Shown here one piece after another: positions 51,777-59,885 of a stretch of DNA of 64,000 bases. The translations under genes and the position numbers were made by a program. The first letter of the stretch is position 1; each line of letters starts with the position of its first letter. The notes under the pieces are model-generated. The model ran no database searches. It was not told the DNA's origin and saw nothing but the letters and a program-made list of their open reading frames with translations. This DNA comes from Bacillus sp. FJAT-45350 (GTDB lineage: Bacteria; Bacillota; Bacilli; Bacillales; NISU01). The stretch covers positions 1,744,079-1,808,078 of the forward strand of contig NZ_NISU01000001.1 of the NCBI RefSeq assembly GCF_002335805.1, in the 5' to 3' direction.

Positions 51777-52838
51777 TTAGTTGCCTCTGAATGCTTCTAG
51801 TAACTCTGCACCCCAGACAGACTCATATTCATCATAGATTACTTCTACTTTTTCTCTGAAACCATCTAACTGTTCATCAGAAAGGTATGAAAATTCCATT
51901 CCGCTTTCCTTTAACTCTTCAATTAAGTCAGCTGAACGCTCACGGTTTAATTCTTTTTGATAAGCGTTTGCTAAAGCTGCAGCTTCACGTACAGCTTCTT
52001 GATCAGAAGGATGAAGTGATTCAAATAATTCTTTATTCATTCCAAGTACAAGTGGATCATATGAATAGTTCCACATTGAAATATATTGTTGAACTTCATT
52101 TAAACGAGACGAATGAATAACATCGATAGGATTTTCTTGTCCGTCAATTGTACCTTGTTGAAGTGATGTAAAGACTTCAGCAAATGCCATTGACGTCGGG
52201 TCAGCACCTAATGCTCTAAATAAATCAATATACATGCTAATACCAGGAATACGAACTTTTAAATCTTTAATGTCTTCTACATTTTCAATTGGACGAACAT
52301 CATTTGTGATTTGACGGAAGCCATTTTCACCATAGCCTAAAGGCTCTACACCAATTTCACGTAAAATTTCATTTAATGCTTCTCCACCAGAACCTGCAAG
52401 AGCTGCATCCGCTTCGTCTAAATCTGTGAACAAGAACGGTGCACTTACAGCTCCAAAACGCTCATCAATAATTGAATAAATAATTGTTGAGTGATAAGAA
52501 AGATCTGTATTTCCACGTAATAACATTTCGATACCTGTTTGTTGATTTCCACCAGATAACTGCTCATCGCCAACAACATCAATCTCAAAACGTCCATCCG
52601 TCAGAGCACTTAACTCTTCAGCAAACTTCTCAGCACCTAAGAACCAAGTAGATGCTTCACCTGTAGTTACAGACATGCTTAGGTTATATGTATCTGTTGG
52701 TTCATCAGAACTAGTACCATCCTGACTTTCTCCTTGGTCTGGCTCAGCATCTCCACCAGTTGATTGCCCACCACATGCAGCTAAAACTAATAGCATCATA
52801 GCAACTAGTAGTGAAAGCCATAACTTTCTTTCTCTCAT
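51777..52838 (-). CDS. dctP: TRAP transporter solute-binding lipoprotein (DctP), second system
   Basis: 353 residues. Lipobox LVLAACGG near 20, acidic Ser/Gly-rich linker, and the DctP fold with GFRQITNDVRPIENVEDIKD near 170, KVRIPGISMYIDLFRALGAD near 190 and VFTSLQQGTIDGQENPIDVI near 220. First gene of an eight-gene operon (dctP-dctQ-dctM-DUF296-ligase-thiolase-DUF35-BASS) running to 45485 without room for another promoter after dctQ. A CodY-like box lies about 85 bp upstream. Confidence 0.93.
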   Translation of the reverse strand: MRERKLWLSLLVAMMLLVLAACGGQSTGGDAEPDQGESQDGTSSDEPTDTYNLSMSVTTGEASTWFLGAEKFAEELSALTDGRFEIDVVGDEQLSGGNQQTGIEMLLRGNTDLSYHSTIIYSIIDERFGAVSAPFLFTDLDEADAALAGSGGEALNEILREIGVEPLGYGENGFRQITNDVRPIENVEDIKDLKVRIPGISMYIDLFRALGADPTSMAFAEVFTSLQQGTIDGQENPIDVIHSSRLNEVQQYISMWNYSYDPLVLGMNKELFESLHPSDQEAVREAAALANAYQKELNRERSADLIEELKESGMEFSYLSDEQLDGFREKVEVIYDEYESVWGAELLEAFRGN

Positions 52839-52922
52839 AATGATTTCCCCTTTTCTAACCTATATTTTTTTAATTATTAGTACAAAAAATATATTGGACT
52901 AATAAAATAAATAACAAATAGC

Positions 52923-52937
52923 AATTTTCAGAGTTTT
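52923..52937. promoter_or_regulatory. CodY-like box upstream of the second TRAP operon
   Basis: AATTTTCAGAGTTTT matches the CodY consensus at 12 of 15 positions, 85-99 bp upstream of dctP. Confidence 0.45.
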
Positions 52938-53062
52938 AAAATTATAATGCTATTCTAACACCATTAAATATCAAGATCTATCTTTTTTACCTTTTTTATG
53001 TTGCTTACATTAATTCGCTAGTTTATTTCATCTAATTAAATCTCTTACTACTAATCTACGTT

Positions 53063-54409
53063 CTACGACTTAAAACTCTGAATCTGTATTGTTTGTTTAT
53101 ATATTTGCCTTGGTCTTCCCCTACTAATTGGCTGTTCTTCTCCAATTATTTTGACGAAATCATTTAATTCAAGCTTACTCAATATTCTCCTAGCACTTCG
53201 CAAGGTAATTCCAAAGCCAGTAGCTAAATCATTTGTTGTAAATTTTTTCTCCGTTGAAAACTCTGTAAAGGAAAGTAATTTATTAATTGTACCAACACTC
53301 AAACCAGCTTTTTTCGCAATTGCAATTAACTCTGGATCATCGCTTCTTATTGAATACCTTAGCTGAGATTTATCTCCTATTGGACCATGAACATATCCAT
53401 CTATCTCAACAATAAAACAACTTCCATACTCAATGAACCTTGCCTTTGATAAAGCTTCATGTGCTTTTAGTTCTGCATCATAGGCAGTCTCTCCAAAGCC
53501 AATTCCTAAATACGTTTCCAACTGAAGTTTTTGTCGAATTTCTTGTAAAATACTAATTTCTTTGAAATGTTTAGTGATTCTTTCTATTTGACCTCTTGTT
53601 GTAATAAAGCGAATCTCACCACTTTCTGACCAATCAATTAACGCTTGTATTTCTTCTCCAAAATCTATTAATAGCTGTTGCAATGCAAGTTTTCGTCGCT
53701 TAACTTGATATTCAGAAGTATGGTTATTGTTTGATTCTTTCTGATTCTTCACTCCAATGATCCCTATCGCAATCTGACTTTGAGCATGTTGTAATGATTT
53801 CCCTTCTAATATCGCTCGTTCTAATGTATTTCGAATAGAAGATTTAGCTGGTGATATTCGATATACAGGTACGTTTAAGGCTAGTAATTTCTCATAAACA
53901 GTATAAACACTAGTAATGGCTGCCTCTACATGGTTATTTGACCATAGATGATAATGGAAGGTAACCAATTCATCCAAGTTTTGATTCGATCCACATTCTT
54001 TTGTAAATGTTTTTTCTATACTAATTTCTAATTCTTCTAGACATTCTCTTATCTCAGATTCTGCAGGATAATCAATACTAAATGTAATTGGTTGCTTTGA
54101 GCTCACTTTCATTCTTTCAACCATTTTAAAGAGCCCACGATAAATTGATATTTCATTATATGGTACATAAACCATTGGTTTTGTGCCTTGAATTTGATTT
54201 TCCTTTAAATAATTTAGAGCTACTAAATAAGGTATCGGTCCACCAAACAGTAGTATATCGTGCTCCTCCATATAGGTGTTTACAAGTTCGATAACATCTT
54301 CTGGATTTCGAAATATATCAATAGTAATTTCAATATCATCATACCTCTTAATTATTTCTTTTGTATTCCCCACCATATCAGGCGTGATTATCGCTGCAAC
54401 TTTTATCAT
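53063..54409 (-). CDS. Large HTH regulator with GGDEF-like central region
   Basis: 448 residues, not a family I can name with certainty. Residues 1-110 look like a ligand-binding alpha/beta domain (MIKVAAIITPDMVGNTKEII, LLFGGPIPYLVALNYL). Residues about 235-355 resemble a degenerate nucleotide-cyclase (GGDEF-type) fold (IRFITTRGQIERITKHFKEI, YLGIGFGETAYDAELKAHEA) with no GGDEF active site. The C-terminal part has a winged helix (FTTNDLATGFGITLRSARRI near 390). It lies between the second TRAP operon and the divergent TauE gene, so is a plausible controller of this region. Start after AAAGGAG. Confidence 0.7.
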   Translation of the reverse strand: MIKVAAIITPDMVGNTKEIIKRYDDIEITIDIFRNPEDVIELVNTYMEEHDILLFGGPIPYLVALNYLKENQIQGTKPMVYVPYNEISIYRGLFKMVERMKVSSKQPITFSIDYPAESEIRECLEELEISIEKTFTKECGSNQNLDELVTFHYHLWSNNHVEAAITSVYTVYEKLLALNVPVYRISPAKSSIRNTLERAILEGKSLQHAQSQIAIGIIGVKNQKESNNNHTSEYQVKRRKLALQQLLIDFGEEIQALIDWSESGEIRFITTRGQIERITKHFKEISILQEIRQKLQLETYLGIGFGETAYDAELKAHEALSKARFIEYGSCFIVEIDGYVHGPIGDKSQLRYSIRSDDPELIAIAKKAGLSVGTINKLLSFTEFSTEKKFTTNDLATGFGITLRSARRILSKLELNDFVKIIGEEQPISRGRPRQIYKQTIQIQSFKS

Positions 54410-54443
54410 ATGTAAAAGCTCCTTTCGATCTACTTATTGTTAT

Positions 54444-54458
54444 AATTTTCAGAATTTT
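54444..54458. promoter_or_regulatory. CodY-like box in the regulator/TauE divergent region
   Basis: AATTTTCAGAATTTT matches the CodY consensus at 13 of 15 positions, 35-49 bp upstream of the regulator start. Confidence 0.55.
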
Positions 54459-54609
54459 ATAAAAGGTCTATTTACGGACATTGTAACAAAATGATAAATG
54501 GAATACTATAGCATTAAGAAAAGAAACTTAAAACTGTATTAACGATAAGAAAGGGGGAAAAGAAGTCACGGTGACGAAATGATACTAACTTTAGAAGGTA
54601 GTGAAACAA

Positions 54610-55326
54610 ATGGAGAGTTTATTACTTGCCTCTATAATCGTTTTTTTTGCAGCTGTGTTGCAAGCTTGCACAGGCTTTGGATTTTCAATAATGGCCACAC
54701 CTTTTTTACTCTTTGTATTTGACCCACGGACAGCAATCCAAATCAATATTATTCTCTCAATTGTTATTTCATTATTTATGGTTCCACGAATCGGAAAAGA
54801 AGTAGATAAGGTACTTCTAAAGAGACTCTTAATTGGTAGTGTTATCGGTAGTCCAATTGGTATTTTTGTATTTCTATATTTAGATGTTCAACTGTTAAAG
54901 CTTATCATTAGTCTACTAATTCTATTCCTTACTGCCTTATTAATCTTTAAATTCACAACGAATCGGACAGCTAAAAAGGATACTATTGGTGGTGGCTTAT
55001 CAGGATTATTAACAACAAGTATTGGAATGCCTGGTCCTCCTTTACTATTATATTTTACAGGGGCGAATATCGATAAAGCTGTTTTAAGGAGCACTACTTT
55101 AGCATTTTATCTATTTGTTTATGTTGTCGGACTAGGAATGCAAATCACCTTTGGCTCTACCTCAAAAGAGATATGGATTTCTTCTCTAATGTTATTACCT
55201 GTTACCTTTGCTGGAATTTTTGTTGGTCAGTACGTTTTTCATTATATTAATCAACGAGTATTTCAGTTGATTACGTATATTATCTTAGCAATAACAGGTC
55301 TATATTTATTGTTCACATCAATCTAG
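54610..55326 (+). CDS. TauE/SafE (DUF81) family membrane permease
   Basis: 238 residues from MESLLLASIIV; AGAAGGTAG upstream fits this ATG, and the GTG three codons earlier is too close. Seven or eight membrane segments in two halves, with LQACTGFGFSIMATPFLLFV near 18-37 and GGGLSGLLTTSIGMPGPPLL near 125. The family exports sulfite, sulfoacetate or other anions in some bacteria, but many members are uncharacterised. It is separated from the short-chain fatty acid permease by a hairpin and a cre site. Confidence 0.85.
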   Translation: MESLLLASIIVFFAAVLQACTGFGFSIMATPFLLFVFDPRTAIQINIILSIVISLFMVPRIGKEVDKVLLKRLLIGSVIGSPIGIFVFLYLDVQLLKLIISLLILFLTALLIFKFTTNRTAKKDTIGGGLSGLLTTSIGMPGPPLLLYFTGANIDKAVLRSTTLAFYLFVYVVGLGMQITFGSTSKEIWISSLMLLPVTFAGIFVGQYVFHYINQRVFQLITYIILAITGLYLLFTSI

Positions 55327-55328
55327 CG

Positions 55329-55349
55329 CTTCTTACACTACGTAAGAAG
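55329..55349 (+). terminator. Short hairpin after the TauE-like gene
   Basis: CTTCTTAC (55329-55336) pairs with GTAAGAAG (55342-55349), immediately after the stop codon. No long T run. Confidence 0.5.
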
Positions 55350-55359
55350 ACACTTACTT

Positions 55360-55374
55360 TTGTAAGCGCTATCA
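55360..55374. promoter_or_regulatory. CcpA cre site (perfect consensus)
   Basis: TTGTAAGCGCTATCA fits WTGNAANCGNWNNCW. It lies about 175 bp upstream of the short-chain fatty acid permease and amidase genes. Confidence 0.6.
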
Positions 55375-55485
55375 TTTTAAATGCAATGAAATTCGTTATT
55401 TTTGTAAAGAATTCTTACTAACTAAAAGGAGGGCAGCTTATGCTATAATTTCTTTTATCATAAAACAATATACGTTTCCATTGTT

Positions 55486-55500
55486 AATTTTCTGAAAATT
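55486..55500. promoter_or_regulatory. Perfect CodY box upstream of the fatty acid permease
   Basis: AATTTTCTGAAAATT matches the CodY consensus at 15 of 15 positions, 47-61 bp upstream of the GTG start. Confidence 0.8.
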
Positions 55501-55546
55501 TTAAATAGTTAGTTTATCATTCCATTAAACAAAAGGGGGCTATAAC

Positions 55547-56866
55547 GTGAGATTTATTTCAAAGTTATTTACTAGAATAGCAGAAAGATATTTGCCTGAC
55601 GCATTTATTTTCGTTTTTGCTCTTACATTACTAGTATTCATTCTTGGTCTTTTTAAAGGATACGGGCCAGTTCAAATAGCGGACTTTTGGGGTAATGGAT
55701 TTTTTGATTTATTGGCTTTTACAGCTCAAGCGATTTTAATACTTGTTACAGGATTTGCTTTAGCACATACACCTCTTATCAATAAATGGTTAAAAGCATT
55801 TGCTAGAATTCCCAAAAATGAAATTCAAGTCATTATCGCTACTACATTAGTAATGATGGTTTGTAGCTGGTTATCTTGGGGCTTTGGTTTAATTGCGGGT
55901 GCTATCGTTGCACGTGAAATGGGAATCGTTCACAGAGGAAAAATCCACTATCCTCTAGTTGTAGCTTCTTCTTATGCTGGATTTCTCGTCTGGCATGCGG
56001 GCTATGGTGGAGCAATCCCGACACTAATTGCTACACCTGGACATTTTCTGGAAGACCAAATGGGGATCATTGAAGTTTCGGAGACAATTTTTGCACCGAG
56101 TACATTTATTCTATTAGGGATTTTAGCTATCGTTATTCCTACTGCCCTTATTATGATGAGACCTAAAGAAAACGAAGCTAGAATTAGTCTACCAGAATCA
56201 GAACTAGCTAAAGAAGAAATTGCTTCTAGTCATGATAATAAAAGCTTAACTCCTGCAGCGAAATTAGAAGAACAACGCTTTATACCTCTTATTCTAGGAA
56301 TACTTGGTGTATTTTGGTTAGGAGCATACTTTTTCAATGGTGGTACAGTAAACATCAACATTGTCATTATGAGTTTCTTCGCATTAGGACTACTATTAAC
56401 CCCGAATGTTCGAAGCTACATACATTCATTTGAAGGCGGTGCAAAGTCATCATATGGAATTATTATGCAGTTCCCCTTCTACGCAGGTATAATGGGAATA
56501 ATGATTGGTACTGGAATGGCAGCTGATATCGCTAACACTTTTGTTACGATTGCAACTGATAAAACCTTACCTTTCTGGGGATTCATTAGTGCAGGAATCG
56601 TAAATATGTTTGTTCCATCAGGTGGTGGACAGTGGGCAGTACAGGGGCCAATTATGGTTGAAGCTGCAAATCAACTTGGCGCTGATATGTCAAAAGTTGT
56701 TATGGCTGTAGCTTGGGGAGATGCTTGGACGAATATGATTCAACCGTTCTGGACACTTCCTTTATTAGCAATAGCAGGATTAGGAATTAGACACATTATG
56801 GGTTATACAGCTTTAATTTTGATTATTAGTGGCGTTGTATTAGGTGCAGGGTTACTTATTCTCTAA
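55547..56866 (+). CDS. Short-chain fatty acid permease (AtoE/TIGR00366 type)
   Basis: 439 residues with 12 or so membrane segments. Characteristic stretches: RYLPDAFIFVFALTLLVFIL near 15, WGFGLIAGAIVAREMG near 110, YAGFLVWHAGYGGAIPTLIA near 145 and FVPSGGGQWAVQGPIMVEAA near 365. AtoE-type carriers import acetoacetate or short-chain fatty acids. GTG start behind AAGGGGG. Cotranscribed with the amidase 37 bp downstream. Fits with the acyl-CoA ligase/thiolase operon nearby. Confidence 0.9.
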   Translation: MRFISKLFTRIAERYLPDAFIFVFALTLLVFILGLFKGYGPVQIADFWGNGFFDLLAFTAQAILILVTGFALAHTPLINKWLKAFARIPKNEIQVIIATTLVMMVCSWLSWGFGLIAGAIVAREMGIVHRGKIHYPLVVASSYAGFLVWHAGYGGAIPTLIATPGHFLEDQMGIIEVSETIFAPSTFILLGILAIVIPTALIMMRPKENEARISLPESELAKEEIASSHDNKSLTPAAKLEEQRFIPLILGILGVFWLGAYFFNGGTVNINIVIMSFFALGLLLTPNVRSYIHSFEGGAKSSYGIIMQFPFYAGIMGIMIGTGMAADIANTFVTIATDKTLPFWGFISAGIVNMFVPSGGGQWAVQGPIMVEAANQLGADMSKVVMAVAWGDAWTNMIQPFWTLPLLAIAGLGIRHIMGYTALILIISGVVLGAGLLIL

Positions 56867-56903
56867 ACAGCAATAATGACTAAACTATTGGGGTGAAACG
56901 TTT

Positions 56904-58337
56904 ATGCATATATCCAAGTATGATGATATAACAAATTTGTCCGCTCTGAATATGGCAGAATTAGTTCAACAAAAAAAACTGTCAGCCGTTGAAATAATTA
57001 AAGCACACTTACATCGAATTGATGCTCTCAACCCTACAATTAACGCTTTCTGTACTATATTATCTGATGAGGCTATGTCTGCTGCTGCTGCAGCAGATGA
57101 AGCTTTCATGCGCGGGGAGAAAGTTGGCCCTCTCCATGGATTGCCTGTAGCACTGAAAGATTTGACTCCAACAAAAGGTGTTCGAACAACTCGAGGATCA
57201 AAATTATTCGAAAACTTCATTCCAGAAAATGATGCCCTTCTTGTAAAAAGAATAAAAGAAGCAGGTGGAATTATTATCGGAAAAACAAATACACCTGAAT
57301 TTGGTCATAAAGGTATAACTGACAATCAACTTTTTGGTCCAACTCTCAACCCATGGGATACTAAACGAACTGTTGGTGGTTCAAGTGGAGGTTCAAGTGC
57401 CGCTGTTGCTTCAAGAATGGTCCCTCTTGCTGAAGGTAGTGATGGCGCAGGTTCAATTCGTATTCCAGCGAGCATGTGTGGCGTTTTTGGATTTAAACCA
57501 ACTTATGGGAGAATTCCAGATGTTGTAGGTGCATTTTCAAGTCACACCCCCTTTTTCCATAACGGTCCTATTACTAGAGATGTTTCCGACGCTGCTCTAT
57601 TTTATCAATCAATGGCAGGCGCTCATTATACTGATCCTTTCTCCATTCCAAATGATGAGAATATATTTGCAACATTGAATGACAGTATTAAAGGAATGAA
57701 AATTGCCTATAGTCCAAATTTAGGCTATTTCGATATTGCCCCTGAAGTCGAAGCAAGTTGTAAGCAAGCAGCTACTATATTTTCTGAGCTAGGTTGTGTA
57801 GTCGAAGAAATTGATATAGGTTTTGATAAAGAAATAGAAAACGACTTTATGATTTTGTGGTGTGGGAAAATGGCATCATTATATGACGACTTAACTGACC
57901 AACAACTTTCATTACTAGAGCCTGAGGTAAAAGAGTTAATCATTCATGGTAAACAACTGAGCGCTGTACAGTTTGGAAAAGCGAACTTAGCTAGAGAAAG
58001 GGTCTGGGAAAAACTAATAAAAATTCATGAAAAGTATGACTTTCTCATTTGCCCTACTACTGCAGTCCCAGCTTTTCCACTTGAACATGGAGCTCCTACT
58101 ACTATAAATGGAAATCCTATTAACCCTTTAATCGGTTGGTTTTTGACTTATCCATTTAATTTAACTGGAAATCCAGTTGCTTCCGTACCATGTGGTTTTT
58201 CCAAAGATGGTCTACCAATTGGTTTACAAATTATTGGTCGTCATTTAGCTGACTCCTCCGTCCTTCGTTGTTCCAAAAGTTTTGAAAAGCAACTAGCCCT
58301 TGACACATTTGTAAAGGACATAGTAATAAATAGATAA
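56904..58337 (+). CDS. Amidase signature enzyme
   Basis: 477 residues. Catalytic lysine in LPVALKDLTPTKGV near 86, Gly/Ser-rich signature GGSSGGSSAAVASRMVPLAE near 155-175, and the nucleophile region GSDGAGSIRIPASMCGVFGF near 178; most relatives have DGGGS, so DGAGS is a mild change. It hydrolyses an amide to a carboxylic acid and ammonia. Following the short-chain fatty acid permease, it may release a short acid from its amide. GatA of the tRNA amidotransferase is less likely, as gatB and gatC are absent. GGGGTG before the ATG. Confidence 0.9.
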   Translation: MHISKYDDITNLSALNMAELVQQKKLSAVEIIKAHLHRIDALNPTINAFCTILSDEAMSAAAAADEAFMRGEKVGPLHGLPVALKDLTPTKGVRTTRGSKLFENFIPENDALLVKRIKEAGGIIIGKTNTPEFGHKGITDNQLFGPTLNPWDTKRTVGGSSGGSSAAVASRMVPLAEGSDGAGSIRIPASMCGVFGFKPTYGRIPDVVGAFSSHTPFFHNGPITRDVSDAALFYQSMAGAHYTDPFSIPNDENIFATLNDSIKGMKIAYSPNLGYFDIAPEVEASCKQAATIFSELGCVVEEIDIGFDKEIENDFMILWCGKMASLYDDLTDQQLSLLEPEVKELIIHGKQLSAVQFGKANLARERVWEKLIKIHEKYDFLICPTTAVPAFPLEHGAPTTINGNPINPLIGWFLTYPFNLTGNPVASVPCGFSKDGLPIGLQIIGRHLADSSVLRCSKSFEKQLALDTFVKDIVINR

Positions 58338-58348
58338 GCCAAGTAATT

Positions 58349-58376
58349 AAGCCGTCTTCGTGTAGCAAGACGGCTT
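58349..58376. terminator. Terminator between amidase and dioxygenase genes
   Basis: AAGCCGTCTT (58349-58358) pairs with AAGACGGCTT (58367-58376); serves the convergent genes. Confidence 0.8.
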
Positions 58377-58397
58377 TAGCAAGATTCTATTCTCTTT

Positions 58398-59162
58398 TTA
58401 AAACTCTATAGCAATTAAACTCAATGTTCCTAAATCATAACTACGATGTAGGACTGTAGGTGTTTGTGCAGTACCACTTCCCATAGCAATGAACAATGGA
58501 ACAAAGTGTTCCGCTCTTGGTACAGCTAAATTCGCATGAGGAGCAAGTGTATGATAGTTGAATAAAGAATCTACGTTTTGTGTTTTGATATTATCGAGTA
58601 ACCAATCGTCAAATTCATTAGTCCAAGGCTCAACTTCAGTTTGACCCCATTTAAGTAATCGTAAATTATGTGATGTCCCCCCACTTCCGATAACGAGAAT
58701 ATCTTGATTACCAAGCCCACGCAATGCTTCCCCAATTTTATACTGCTCCTTAGGAGGTATATAAGGATTAATAGACACTTGAACAACGGGAATTTCTGCA
58801 TTTGGATAAAGGTGCTTTAAAATTACCCAAGCACCGTGATCTAAACCTCTCTTTTCATCTCTCTTTGATGCAATTCCAGCACCTTTTAATAATTCTTCAA
58901 CAATCGAAGCTACTTCTGTAGAACCTTTTGCTGGATATGTTACTTTAGATAATTCTTCTGGAAACCCACCAAAATCATATATTGTGTCGTATGGATCATC
59001 CTTAAAGGATATTGTTGTAGTTTCTTGTTCCCAATGCGCTGTAAATAAGACAATTGCTTTAGGTGCGAAACGCTGTCCAATTTGTTGTAATGTCTCAGTA
59101 TATGTGTTCTCTTCTAATGCTAACATGGGAGAACCGTGACAAATAAAAAGTGATGGCATCAT
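58398..59162 (-). CDS. DODA-type extradiol ring-cleavage dioxygenase (YgiD-like)
   Basis: 254 residues from MMPSLFICHGSPMLALEEN; the longer open frame upstream lacks a ribosome site, whereas TAGGAG lies 10 nt before this ATG. Metal and catalytic histidines of the LigB-like fold are visible in FICHGSP near 8, VLFTAHWEQ near 50, GLDHGAWVILKHLYP near 113 and GSGGTSHNLR near 170. The family opens catechol-type rings. Monocistronic here. Confidence 0.88.
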   Translation of the reverse strand: MMPSLFICHGSPMLALEENTYTETLQQIGQRFAPKAIVLFTAHWEQETTTISFKDDPYDTIYDFGGFPEELSKVTYPAKGSTEVASIVEELLKGAGIASKRDEKRGLDHGAWVILKHLYPNAEIPVVQVSINPYIPPKEQYKIGEALRGLGNQDILVIGSGGTSHNLRLLKWGQTEVEPWTNEFDDWLLDNIKTQNVDSLFNYHTLAPHANLAVPRAEHFVPLFIAMGSGTAQTPTVLHRSYDLGTLSLIAIEF

Positions 59163-59443
59163 ACTTTTACATCTCCTATTTAATGACTTTGATATATATA
59201 CAAATCTTACAACCACATTATCATATTCCCACAATATCTCCCAACAACTTGCACCTTTCTTCGTTTCCGCACTATTAGGTAAAACTAGACAAAGGAAGCC
59301 AAAGGTTGTCAAAGGTTTCGACAAGCAATTAAAAGAATCTATTAAATAAGAGCAAGTATAGTCGACTTGTATCACTTTGAGCAGTTTTATTTAAGAATTG
59401 CTCAAAAAGTCATAGAATTTACAGAAAAAAGGAGCATGATAGT

Positions 59444-59572
59444 ATGAGAACAAAACGTAGAGATGATTGGAAATCACATTGGAGAAAATATAAACATTTA
59501 TATAAAGGAAACCGTAATGAAAGAAGAAATAAATGGAGAATAAAATGGGATAACCGTTTTAAAGCTAGTTAA
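59444..59572 (+). CDS. Small basic Trp-rich protein (42 aa)
   Basis: 42 residues beginning MRTKRRDDWKSHWRKYKHLY and ending in WDNRFKAS, with four tryptophans and more than a third of residues Lys/Arg. AAAGGAG lies about 12 nt upstream. It stands alone between the DODA gene and gerAC. I do not recognise a family; strong charge suggests nucleic-acid or spore-core binding. A similar reading frame has no competing overlap. Confidence 0.6.
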   Translation: MRTKRRDDWKSHWRKYKHLYKGNRNERRNKWRIKWDNRFKAS

Positions 59573-59830
59573 TTGAACTACTCACCGCTTAAATTCTAAT
59601 GAAATTTGAAGCGGGAGATTCCTGCGAACACCAGTGTAACCACTAGTTATTGAGCAAGCTCTACCCGTAGTCCCTACGGTGAAAACAAAAAATATCTTAT
59701 GTGATAGACCTACCACGCGCCCTACTTTTGCTTGGTTTTCACAACTTCGGTATGCGTGGAATGGATTGACCCTTCTTTGAATAAGCTTTCACTAATCCAC
59801 TACTTAAGTATTTTTTAATTTCCTGAGCCA
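59573..59830. other. Structured intergenic region of unknown role
   Basis: About 258 bp without a credible gene. It holds several inverted repeats: CCGTAGTCCCTACGG near 59668, GGTGAAAAC with GTTTTCAC, and CCACGCG with the later CGTGG. The layout suggests a folded RNA or a degenerate repeat element; no known riboswitch class is recognised. Confidence 0.4.
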
Positions 59831-59835
59831 CTAAA

Positions 59836-59872
59836 AAAGTGGAGACAGAACCTGACGTTCTGCCTCCACTTT
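59836..59872 (-). terminator. gerAC terminator
   Basis: AAAGTGGAGACAGAAC (59836-59851) pairs with GTTCTGCCTCCACTTT (59857-59872) with one mismatch; T run on the minus strand follows. Confidence 0.85.
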
Positions 59873-59885
59873 AATTTTATCTTAG

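Noticed and set aside
58398-59375. Longer 325-codon version of the DODA dioxygenase
   Set aside because: The first 71 codons lack a ribosome site and family similarity; the family start MMPSLFICHGSP at 59162 follows TAGGAG.
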